NCBI GenBank assembly: GCA_013042025.1
Contig: JABDQY010000127.1
Coordinates: 1 to 16,542, forward strand
Origin: Bacteroidia bacterium
Lineage (GTDB): Bacteria; Bacteroidota; Bacteroidia; NS11-12g; UBA9320
Direction: 5' to 3'
Length of the DNA: 16,542 nucleotides
The stretch's first letter is position 1. Each line of letters begins with the position of its first letter. Of the stretch, positions 7,284 to 13,580 are shown one piece after another. The position numbers and the translations under genes were made by a program. Below the pieces are notes generated by a model. The model was not told the origin of the DNA, searched no databases, and saw only the letters and a list, made by a program, of their open reading frames with translations.

Positions 7284-8288
7284 TTAATAGTCTTCTGCGT
7301 TCACTTTAATCTCGATATCCAGTGTGCCGTTTGGTTCTGTAGCAACAGGTATTTTCTTGTAAATAATATGAGGAATAGAAGGAACTGAAGATTTTTTCCA
7401 TGGATATAGACCTCCATAGATTCCAATTTCAGTGCTATCTGTTCCGAGATAATTTGAAGCCGAATCTAAAAAGTAATCAGTGTCATAGTCGAAGCTTGCA
7501 GGAATTGTTTCAACAAATAGAGAATCAAAAGGTTGGTTAAAATAGTTATTGATATAAGAATTTGTTCCTCCTGGATTTCCACTTGGGAAGGCATTATTAG
7601 AAAAAGTATTAAGATTTCCATTTGTAATATACCCGGTATGCTTGATAATGTTGTTTGCAATATGACAATTACTTAGACTAGCAAATTGGTTATGGTAATA
7701 GTTTGATGTCCACAAAAATATGTTATTGTACATGGCATTGTTATTACCTGCACTAACATAGCCAAGAATTATATTATTGGTAACCAAATTGAAGGTACCA
7801 TTTGAAAAGATTACGCTGCCGTTCAATACAGATTGTCTCACCGTTGCATAGTTGGATGGTGTTGTCATATTCCCATTCATCATGAAACTATTGAGTTTAC
7901 ATCTTGAGACCGTTAGGTAATCGACTTTATGGTTATTATCGGTATAAATATCTCCGGTTACTTCTAATCCCTCAACAAATGAACTATCCGATCCATTTTG
8001 AAATCTTAAATTACCTGATATAACGGATTTACCTGTCGCTGATGTAGTGTCTGGGTAATGCCCTGTTCCATAAATTACAAGTCTTTTGGTAAAAGAAGAA
8101 GGTGGAGCAAATACTCCTCCGGGAACATATAGTGTGTCACCAGAAACAGCAGAATCGTATGCAGTTACAAAAGGATTGGAACCCCCGTAAATTGTAGTAT
8201 TCCCCTGATGATGAAGGGCTACTTTTTGTTGAGCGAATACGAACGAGAAGAGGATTAAAGAAAATAGGGTTAAAATGGTTTTTTTCAT
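7284..8288 (-). CDS. exported right-handed beta-helix protein (copy A of a tandem pair)
   Basis: A 334-residue paralogue of the next gene in the operon. It has a signal peptide (MKKTILTLFSLILFSFVFA before QQKVALHH), then GDTLYVPGGVF and RLVIYGTGHYPDTTSATG, an Asn-rich ladder region (NLVTNNIILGYVSAGNNNAMYNNIFLW), and the same C-terminal tail as copy B. The ladder region has diverged much more than the tail and the N-terminal 90 residues. There is no sorting domain and no catalytic set I can recognise. It is first in the operon, with a -7 element at 8315-8322. Location is predicted periplasmic or outer surface; it may depend on a partner for export or anchoring. Confidence 0.82.
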   Translation of the reverse strand: MKKTILTLFSLILFSFVFAQQKVALHHQGNTTIYGGSNPFVTAYDSAVSGDTLYVPGGVFAPPSSFTKRLVIYGTGHYPDTTSATGKSVISGNLRFQNGSDSSFVEGLEVTGDIYTDNNHKVDYLTVSRCKLNSFMMNGNMTTPSNYATVRQSVLNGSVIFSNGTFNLVTNNIILGYVSAGNNNAMYNNIFLWTSNYYHNQFASLSNCHIANNIIKHTGYITNGNLNTFSNNAFPSGNPGGTNSYINNYFNQPFDSLFVETIPASFDYDTDYFLDSASNYLGTDSTEIGIYGGLYPWKKSSVPSIPHIIYKKIPVATEPNGTLDIEIKVNAEDY

Positions 8289-8314
8289 GGTGTATTACGA
8301 CTTAATTAACACAC

Positions 8315-8322
8315 CAAAGTTA
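8315..8322 (-). promoter_or_regulatory. -7 element TAACTTTG for the beta-helix / T9SS operon
   Basis: On the minus strand TAACTTTG matches TAnnTTTG exactly and lies 26 bases before the ATG at 8288. No good -33 TTG is seen at the usual spacing; the nearest is about 28 bases upstream, which is too far. The predicted leader is about 20 bases. Confidence 0.55.
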
Positions 8323-8424
8323 TAAGAGAACCGGAGCTATTTTTGTGACCCAAGTAACTGATTTGGGATGAAATATATCATGCTTGAAAAAGCAAATTAT
8401 AATATATTTTTTACTAAATTTGTT

Positions 8425-8455
8425 AGGAGGCTATGATTAAAATACAGAGCCCCCT
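8425..8455 (-). terminator. possible weak terminator after the hypothetical gene at 8463
   Basis: An eight-base-pair imperfect stem (8425-8432 with 8448-8455, one mismatch, 15-base loop) lies just past the stop of the minus-strand gene. The downstream minus-strand sequence is AT-rich but has no clean T-run, so termination here is uncertain. The rest of the 8289-8462 interval holds only the promoter of the next operon. Confidence 0.3.
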
Positions 8456-8462
8456 GATTCTT

Positions 8463-9128
8463 CTATTCACTCTTAAATCCAAGTCTTTTACCCGTTGCTA
8501 ATCCACCTGGATTATTGAAGTAATTTTTTTGTTCTAGAGTAATCTCAGACATCACATTTACAGGCGGTACATACAGGTCGAAATCGAGAGCATATAACAT
8601 TGTTTGTTCAATGATTTTGACGATGGCTTCTTCATTAATTATGTTTTTGTGGAAGTCTTTGTATAAGAAATCCAATTGGCGTTGACCATCTACATAAAAA
8701 TGTCCTTCCGCATTTATAAACAACCGTGCAAGTAAATACCCAACGTCACCTAAGCGTTGATATTTAAGAGAGTCAGATAAGAAATTGTATGCTTGTATCA
8801 TACCACAATATCCTCTTTCAGGAGCTTCCATTACATATGGCATTTTGGTAACCTCATGTTGTGGTGGGAAAGTAAAAATATTGGTATGCATAATAAATGC
8901 AATGGTGTCTCCACTAAACTTTAAATGAAATTCAAAATCACTAATTCGTTTTATTTCAACTTCAACGCTCTTGTCTTTTTTTACAACCTCAGGAGCAAGC
9001 TTGTGAGCAATTTCTTCAGCACACTTTTTTATTTCTTTAAAAACGGATTTAGTATTCCTGTATATGTGTTGCTTTAAAGCTGCTTTGTTGTTTAAACCTC
9101 CTATAATTTGAACTATATCTTCTGACAT
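8463..9128 (-). CDS. conserved hypothetical cytoplasmic protein
   Basis: A soluble protein of 221 residues starting MSEDIVQIIGGLNNKAALKQ, with no signal peptide or membrane segment. The N-terminus is helical and charged (about 1-55), then comes a beta-rich part (VEVEIKRISDFEFHLKFSGDTIAFIMHTN), and a mixed C-terminal half (GYLLARLFINAEGHFYVDGQRQLDFLYKDF ... ALDFDLYVPP) ending ATGKRLGFKSE. It resembles, from memory, a hypothetical family found in Bacteroidota; I know no function for it. I prefer the ATG at 9128 to the in-frame TTG at 9149, because that TTG is the last three bases of a perfect -7 element (TAGATTTG, 9147-9154) and so lies upstream of the likely transcript start. The gene is divergent from citrate synthase, with 121 bases between starts. 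Confidence 0.8.
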   Translation of the reverse strand: MSEDIVQIIGGLNNKAALKQHIYRNTKSVFKEIKKCAEEIAHKLAPEVVKKDKSVEVEIKRISDFEFHLKFSGDTIAFIMHTNIFTFPPQHEVTKMPYVMEAPERGYCGMIQAYNFLSDSLKYQRLGDVGYLLARLFINAEGHFYVDGQRQLDFLYKDFHKNIINEEAIVKIIEQTMLYALDFDLYVPPVNVMSEITLEQKNYFNNPGGLATGKRLGFKSE

Positions 9129-9146
9129 ATCGGGTAAAATTTTAAA

Positions 9147-9154
9147 CAAATCTA
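9147..9154 (-). promoter_or_regulatory. -7 element TAGATTTG for the gene at 8463-9128
   Basis: An exact TAnnTTTG match on the minus strand, 18 bases before the ATG at 9128. It decides the start, because the upstream in-frame TTG lies within the element. The upstream -33 region is only T/A-rich. Confidence 0.55.
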
Positions 9155-9216
9155 AGATATAATTAAAACATATAAATTATTTGATTGTTTCACTTTTCTA
9201 ACACACAATAAATCGG

Positions 9217-9224
9217 TACCTTCG
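9217..9224 (+). promoter_or_regulatory. -7 element TACCTTCG for citrate synthase
   Basis: TACCTTCG followed by CACTA matches the flavobacterial -7 pattern (TAnnTTTG with C in place of the third T), 25 bases before the ATG at 9250. A TTTTC at about 18 bases upstream may serve as a weak -33 element. The predicted transcript start is near 9231. Confidence 0.55.
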
Positions 9225-9249
9225 CACTACTAAAATCAAAATATTTTCT

Positions 9250-10539
9250 ATGTCAAATACAGCCAAAATCACAATCCAAGGAAAAGAAACAGAATTACCG
9301 TTAAAAGTTGGGACGGAACAAGAGATTGGAATTGATATTAGTAAGTTAAGAGCGAGTACAGGAGCCGTTACACTTGATTTTGGTTATAAAAACACAGGAA
9401 GTACAACAAGTAGTATCACCTACCTTGATGGAGAAGCAGGAATTTTGCGTCATAGGGGATACTCGATTGAAGAATTGGCTGACAAAGCTGAGTTTCTCGA
9501 AGTAGCCTATTTATTAATCAATGGCGAATTACCAACAAAAGAAGAGTATGAAACTTGGGACAATGAAATTAGAAGACATACACTTGTAAACGGAGATATT
9601 CAAAACATTTTTGATGCATGGCCTACAGGTTCCCATCCAATGGGGCAATTAATAGCAATGATATCTTCGCTTTCTTCTTTCTATCCTGAAAGTCTTGATC
9701 CAAATGCAGGAGAAGGTGCTCGTATTAGAACCATTACTCGCTTGTTAGCTAAAATGCCAACTATTTGTGCAATGATCTCTAAAAATAGAATAGGTCATCC
9801 GCTTATCTACCCACAGAATAACCTAACATATGTAGAGAATTACCTGAACATGACGTTTAAGCATGTTACAGAGGATTATGAATTAGATCCCGTATTGGTT
9901 AGAGCAATGAATAAATTAATGATTCTTCATGCTGACCATGAACAAAACTGTTCTGCTTCAACTGTTCGATTGGTTGGTTCCTCACATGCTAATCTCTACG
10001 CTTCAATTTCTGCGGGTATTGCTGCACTATGGGGGCCTTTGCATGGTGGTGCTAATCAGAAGGTAATTGAAATGCTGGAAGCTATTCAAGCAGATGGAGG
10101 AGATGCTCAGAAATACATTGACAAAGCAAAAGATAAGAACGATCCATTCCGACTGATGGGATTTGGGCATAGAGTTTATAAAAACTTCGATCCAAGAGCT
10201 AAAATCATTAAGAAATCTGCGGATGAAGTTTTAGAAAAGTTGGGTGTAAATGACCCTACCTTAGAAATTGCTAAGAAACTTGAAGTTGCTGCATTATCTG
10301 ATCCATATTTCATTGAACGTAAATTGTTCCCAAATGTTGATTTCTATTCAGGGATTATTTATAGAGCAATGGGATTCCCTGTTGAAATGTTTACTGTATT
10401 GTTTGCATTAGGCAGACTTCCAGGCTGGATTGCACAATGGAAAGAAATGATGGAAGACAAACACCCGATTGGTAGACCACGTCAAATCTACACTGGACCT
10501 GTTGTTCGTTCATACGTACCTCTTTCTGAAAGGGGATAG
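9250..10539 (+). CDS. gltA: citrate synthase (type II, hexameric-type)
   Basis: A 429-residue enzyme that condenses oxaloacetate and acetyl-CoA to citrate, the entry step of the TCA cycle, in the cytoplasm. The catalytic residues are all present: H265 (WGPLHGGANQ), H307 (GFGHRVYKNFDPRA) and D364 (FPNVDFYSG); the substrate-site motif HADHEQNCSAS is at 227-237. Length and N-terminus (the strand with LDFGYKNTGSTTSSITYLDG) fit the bacterial type II form, which is often regulated by NADH. The ATG at 9250 follows a good -7 element. The DUF4230 gene follows after 27 bases and is probably co-transcribed. Confidence 0.97.
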   Translation: MSNTAKITIQGKETELPLKVGTEQEIGIDISKLRASTGAVTLDFGYKNTGSTTSSITYLDGEAGILRHRGYSIEELADKAEFLEVAYLLINGELPTKEEYETWDNEIRRHTLVNGDIQNIFDAWPTGSHPMGQLIAMISSLSSFYPESLDPNAGEGARIRTITRLLAKMPTICAMISKNRIGHPLIYPQNNLTYVENYLNMTFKHVTEDYELDPVLVRAMNKLMILHADHEQNCSASTVRLVGSSHANLYASISAGIAALWGPLHGGANQKVIEMLEAIQADGGDAQKYIDKAKDKNDPFRLMGFGHRVYKNFDPRAKIIKKSADEVLEKLGVNDPTLEIAKKLEVAALSDPYFIERKLFPNVDFYSGIIYRAMGFPVEMFTVLFALGRLPGWIAQWKEMMEDKHPIGRPRQIYTGPVVRSYVPLSERG

Positions 10540-10546
10540 TCCCTTT
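10529..10546 (+). other. small hairpin across the citrate synthase stop codon
   Basis: AAAGGG at 10529-10534 pairs with CCCTTT at 10541-10546 across a six-base loop that contains most of the stop codon (10537-10539). No T-run follows, so it is not a normal intrinsic terminator; it might protect the 3' end or attenuate read-through into the DUF4230 gene, or be chance. Confidence 0.3.
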
Positions 10547-10566
10547 AGTATACCTCCAAGGGTTTT

Positions 10567-11250
10567 ATGAAAAAAATCAAACTCACAATAATTACAATTG
10601 CGGCGATTCTTGCAATAATTATATGTGTTTTTATTTACTATTCACTTTCTAACACAAATGTGATGCTGAGTACTGTATTTATTTTTGCTGCACTAAGTAT
10701 TATTGTCTTCTCAGCATTCCTACTTCTAAAAGACATCTTCATTGCCAAAAGAACTGAAAAGATCGCCACTCATACTATGGTAGATTCATTAAAACGCGTT
10801 TTTAAGGTTGTGACTGCGGAAGGACATTATACCGAAATAATTGATTTTGAACATTCCAAGGTAGCTTTGCCTTTGCTATCTTCCACTAAAAAAGCACTAA
10901 TAATTGTTAAAGCCAAAGTGCTTATGGGTTACGATTTTGAGAAATTGGAATGGGAGGGTGATGAGAAATTTAAAACGTTTAGATTAAAGAAAGTTCCAGA
11001 ACCTTCAATCGTTAGTATTAGCCCAGAGATAACATACTATAATTTGGAAAATGGAATTTTCAATAAGTTCAATAATGAAGACTTGAATAAAATTCAATCA
11101 GAATGCATCGAGGTAATACAAAAAAATGCGATGGAGAGCGATCTTCCTAAACTAGCAGCTAAGCAAGTTTCATTGCTGTTAACTGAGCTTACTTCGCTTC
11201 AGGGATGGACCTTAGAAGGTCAGAACTTACTCGAACAAGACGTTGGCTAG
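10567..11250 (+). CDS. DUF4230 family membrane-anchored protein
   Basis: A 227-residue protein with two adjacent membrane spans (about 5-26 and 33-55) followed by a soluble domain (about 75-217) that fits DUF4230: TAEGHYTEIIDFEHS, IIVKAKVLMGYDFEKLEWEGDEK (around residue 112-134), LKKVPEPSIVSISPEITYYNLENGIFN, and the late helix AKQVSLLLTELTSLQGW. The family is widespread in Bacteroidota and Firmicutes and has no known function. It begins 27 bases after citrate synthase on the same strand. Its last bases overlap the end of the opposite-strand amidohydrolase gene. Confidence 0.85.
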   Translation: MKKIKLTIITIAAILAIIICVFIYYSLSNTNVMLSTVFIFAALSIIVFSAFLLLKDIFIAKRTEKIATHTMVDSLKRVFKVVTAEGHYTEIIDFEHSKVALPLLSSTKKALIIVKAKVLMGYDFEKLEWEGDEKFKTFRLKKVPEPSIVSISPEITYYNLENGIFNKFNNEDLNKIQSECIEVIQKNAMESDLPKLAAKQVSLLLTELTSLQGWTLEGQNLLEQDVG

Positions 11251-12896
11251 TTCTTTACCGAAACCCCATCAATAAATACTTCTTTCACCTGTGTTGTTAG
11301 CATGTACTTTTCAGTATAAATGTCCGTATCAAGTATTATATAATCGGCTATTTTGCCAGGCTCTAAGCTTCCGATATTATTTTCCATAAAGTTGGCTTTT
11401 GCTGCCCAATATGTCATGCCCAATATGGCTTGTTTGCTCGTTAATGATTCATTTGGCAGAAAACCACCTAATGGTTTGTTTTTTGAATTCTGTCTATATA
11501 CAGCTGCAAAATAGGTCTTAAGAGGAGATATGTCCTCGACCGGAAAGTCTGTGCCAAGTGGTAAGTAATCATTTTGTTCTAACAAACTCTTATAAGCATA
11601 AGCTCCTTCTAATCTGTTTGAACATAATCTCTTCTCAGCCCACGGCATGTCGCTAGTTGCGTGTGTTGGTTGAACAGATGGAATTATACTAAAGTTGCTA
11701 TAATAATATCGATCTGCTGGAGTTACAACTTGTGCATGTTCAATTCTCCATCTTCTATCATTTTTCCCACCAAGATATTTGCTGTAGATTTCCAAAACCT
11801 TTTTGTTAGCACTGTCTCCTATACAATGTGTGTTCACCTGAAATCCAAGGTTATCAATTCTGTCAATTAGAGAATCAATCTTAGTTGGGTTAGTTACCCA
11901 AACCCCACTATAGGATGTTTGATCGCAGTAGGGTGCTTTTAATCGAGCTCCTCTACTACCTAATGCACCATCTGCATATAACTTAAATGAAGAAACCTGT
12001 AATCTGGGATTGCTTATCATCCCATTCTTTTCAAAATAGGCAAAGTTTTCTTCAGTGGGATTGCACATGATATAGAATCGAAGCTTTAAGTCTCCTGATT
12101 GCTGCAAACTGTCGATTAGAAGAATGGTGTTTAAGTCTAAGCCAGCATCAGTAACACTTGTTAAACCAGCTGCTATACATTTCTTATCGGCTTTAACCAA
12201 CGCTGCAATCTTACTATCTAGAGAAGGTTCTGGTATCACATCATCAACCAATGACATTGCATTGTCTGTAATTAATCCTGACAAACGTCCACCAATAACT
12301 TCAATTTCACCTCCATCAACTCTTGTATTGGGTGTAATGCCTGCGAGCTCCAATGCCTTGGCATTCGCAATTGCTGCATGACCGTCAACTCTTTTTATTA
12401 TTACTGGTCTATCTGGGAAGTAGGCGTTTAACATAATATTGTTCGGACTGCTTTTCTCAATCCAATCTGTTTGATCCCAACCTCTTCCAGTAACCCAAAA
12501 TTCCGAAGTGGTTTTAGAAAACTCTACAGTTTTTAATACTACCTCATTCATGCTAAAAGTGTTTCTAAGGTCCACTCGATTTAGTGTTAGACCATAACCA
12601 TAAAAATGAGAATGAGCGTCGATGAATCCCGGATAAATGAAACCAGTATGTTCAATCTTTTCTGTTGATTTGTATGCGGATTTAATATCATCCAAAGAGC
12701 CAATAGCAATTATTTTTCCGTCTTTTATAGCCATTGATTCTGCTACATCGAAGTTGGAATTTGAAGTGTAAATTTTTGCAGCACTTACAATTTTATCAAC
12801 TTCAATTTTCTTTGAATTGCAGCTTGCCAAAATAAATAGAAGCAAAAAAGCGTTAATAAAGACCCTAATTGAATTTCTATACCGTAAATCAAACAT
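11247..12896 (-). CDS. YtcJ-like amidohydrolase (Amidohydro_3), predicted lipoprotein
   Basis: A 549-residue metal-dependent hydrolase of the amidohydrolase superfamily. Residues 1-26 form a lipoprotein signal with lipobox LASC, cysteine C26, so it is membrane-anchored and exported. Metal-site and family motifs are in order: H95/H97 (FIDAHSHFYGYG), GRGWDQTDW, RVDGHAAIANAKAL, TSVTDAG, K305 (FKLYADGALGSRGA), H357 (NTHCIGD), H387 (RIEHAQ), D450 (LPLGTDFPVE) and the final SLEPGKIADYIILD. The family hydrolyses amides, formamides or similar C-N bonds; the substrate here is not known. The gene is convergent with DUF4230 (stop codons share CTAG) and divergent from the outer-membrane protein gene with only 30 bases between starts. 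Confidence 0.92.
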   Translation of the reverse strand: MFDLRYRNSIRVFINAFLLLFILASCNSKKIEVDKIVSAAKIYTSNSNFDVAESMAIKDGKIIAIGSLDDIKSAYKSTEKIEHTGFIYPGFIDAHSHFYGYGLTLNRVDLRNTFSMNEVVLKTVEFSKTTSEFWVTGRGWDQTDWIEKSSPNNIMLNAYFPDRPVIIKRVDGHAAIANAKALELAGITPNTRVDGGEIEVIGGRLSGLITDNAMSLVDDVIPEPSLDSKIAALVKADKKCIAAGLTSVTDAGLDLNTILLIDSLQQSGDLKLRFYIMCNPTEENFAYFEKNGMISNPRLQVSSFKLYADGALGSRGARLKAPYCDQTSYSGVWVTNPTKIDSLIDRIDNLGFQVNTHCIGDSANKKVLEIYSKYLGGKNDRRWRIEHAQVVTPADRYYYSNFSIIPSVQPTHATSDMPWAEKRLCSNRLEGAYAYKSLLEQNDYLPLGTDFPVEDISPLKTYFAAVYRQNSKNKPLGGFLPNESLTSKQAILGMTYWAAKANFMENNIGSLEPGKIADYIILDTDIYTEKYMLTTQVKEVFIDGVSVKN

Positions 12897-12901
12897 GCCC
12901 G

Positions 12902-12909
12902 CAAATTAA
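12902..12909 (-). promoter_or_regulatory. possible -7 element TTAATTTG for the amidohydrolase, implying a near-leaderless transcript
   Basis: On the minus strand TTAATTTG is one mismatch from TAnnTTTG and ends only five bases before the ATG at 12896. If used, transcription would start at or within a base or two of the ATG. The short divergent gap leaves little other room, but the match is weak. Confidence 0.3.
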
Positions 12910-12926
12910 ACTAAAGCTGAAGAATT

Positions 12927-13577
12927 TTGCGATTACACCAAATCTATATTTTGTTGTTTGGATTGCTCTTTTACAACATTTCGTTCGGGCAAAACACGTC
13001 CGTTGAAAGAGATACGCTTGAAGTTGAAATCAATCGTATGGTACAGGAATTACATGTAAGACTTGAGGAGCTTGAAGAAAAAGAAGATAGTAAAGGGTTG
13101 GCGTTTAATAACATGCAGTTGGGTTTAAGCTTTGGATTTAATTATTATACCAATGCTCCCAAAGGATATTTTATTCAGGCTGATAGTTCAATTGGAATCT
13201 TTGGAGAAAGTAAGGGGTATAGTGGGATGTTAAGTGCTTTGTTAGGTTACAAAATATCGAAGAAACATTCCATCTTGGTTAATATTCCTTTAGGTGATTT
13301 ATCGGGAAATGCAAGTCAAGCAATTGGCGTCTTTAATAAAAAGATAGCGGGTGGTCTAGGATATGGGTATAATATTCAGAATCTATCTATAATAGGGGTT
13401 ATAAATATGTTTCCATACGAAGAATTAGCATACGATGTAGTTTCCGATAAAAAATATGAAGGCGAGCCGTATACTATTCTAGATATAAGTGACCTCCCAA
13501 AACAATCTAAGGTAAGCCCTAGTTTAACTGTTGGGATTTGTTATAACTTCTTGAAACCCAAAAACTTTTTACATTAA
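12927..13577 (+). CDS. probable outer-membrane beta-barrel protein, unknown function
   Basis: A 216-residue protein with TTG start and a signal peptide (MRLHQIYILLFGLLFYNISFG before QN). A short charged coiled-coil-like stretch follows (about 26-57, LEVEINRMVQELHVRLEELEEKE), then alternating aromatic/glycine strands (LGLSFGFNYY, GMLSALLGYKI, HSILVNIPLG, AGGLGYGYNI, SLTVGICYNFL) of the kind seen in small outer-membrane beta-barrels; the last strand is near the C-terminus. I cannot name a family. TTG at 12927 is chosen because the signal peptide starts there and an in-frame TGA lies at 12918-12920, leaving no ATG upstream; the next in-frame ATG (13038) would remove the signal. It ends three bases before the convergent subtilase stop. 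Confidence 0.7.
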   Translation: MRLHQIYILLFGLLFYNISFGQNTSVERDTLEVEINRMVQELHVRLEELEEKEDSKGLAFNNMQLGLSFGFNYYTNAPKGYFIQADSSIGIFGESKGYSGMLSALLGYKISKKHSILVNIPLGDLSGNASQAIGVFNKKIAGGLGYGYNIQNLSIIGVINMFPYEELAYDVVSDKKYEGEPYTILDISDLPKQSKVSPSLTVGICYNFLKPKNFLH

Positions 13578-13580
13578 ACC

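Larger units (their letters stand above)
6232..8288 (-). repeat. tandem gene duplication of two beta-helix genes
   Basis: The genes at 7284-8288 and 6232-7248 align along their whole length, with matching signal peptides, mature N-termini (QQKVALHH) and C-termini. Comparing by hand the last 40 codons, I count about 18 synonymous and 3 amino-acid-changing codon differences, so the duplication is not recent and the tail is under strong purifying selection. Confidence 0.85.

Noticed and set aside
7466..7660. Second minus-strand frame inside the beta-helix copy A gene
   Set aside because: It overlaps the real gene in another frame and has low-complexity Ile/Leu-rich sequence only.
4029..8288. 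Beta-helix proteins as polysaccharide lyases
   Set aside because: The fold fits, but I see no conserved catalytic or calcium-binding residue set, and no carbohydrate genes (SusC/SusD, sulfatases, glycoside hydrolases) are nearby.
8381..8394. Short TGCTT-GAAA-AAGCA hairpin in the 8289-8462 gap
   Set aside because: Only five base pairs, AT-rich context, no T-run directly after it on either strand that would make a terminator; probably chance.
11661..12381. Plus-strand open frames opposite the amidohydrolase gene
   Set aside because: They overlap strongly conserved catalytic motifs on the minus strand and encode nothing recognisable.
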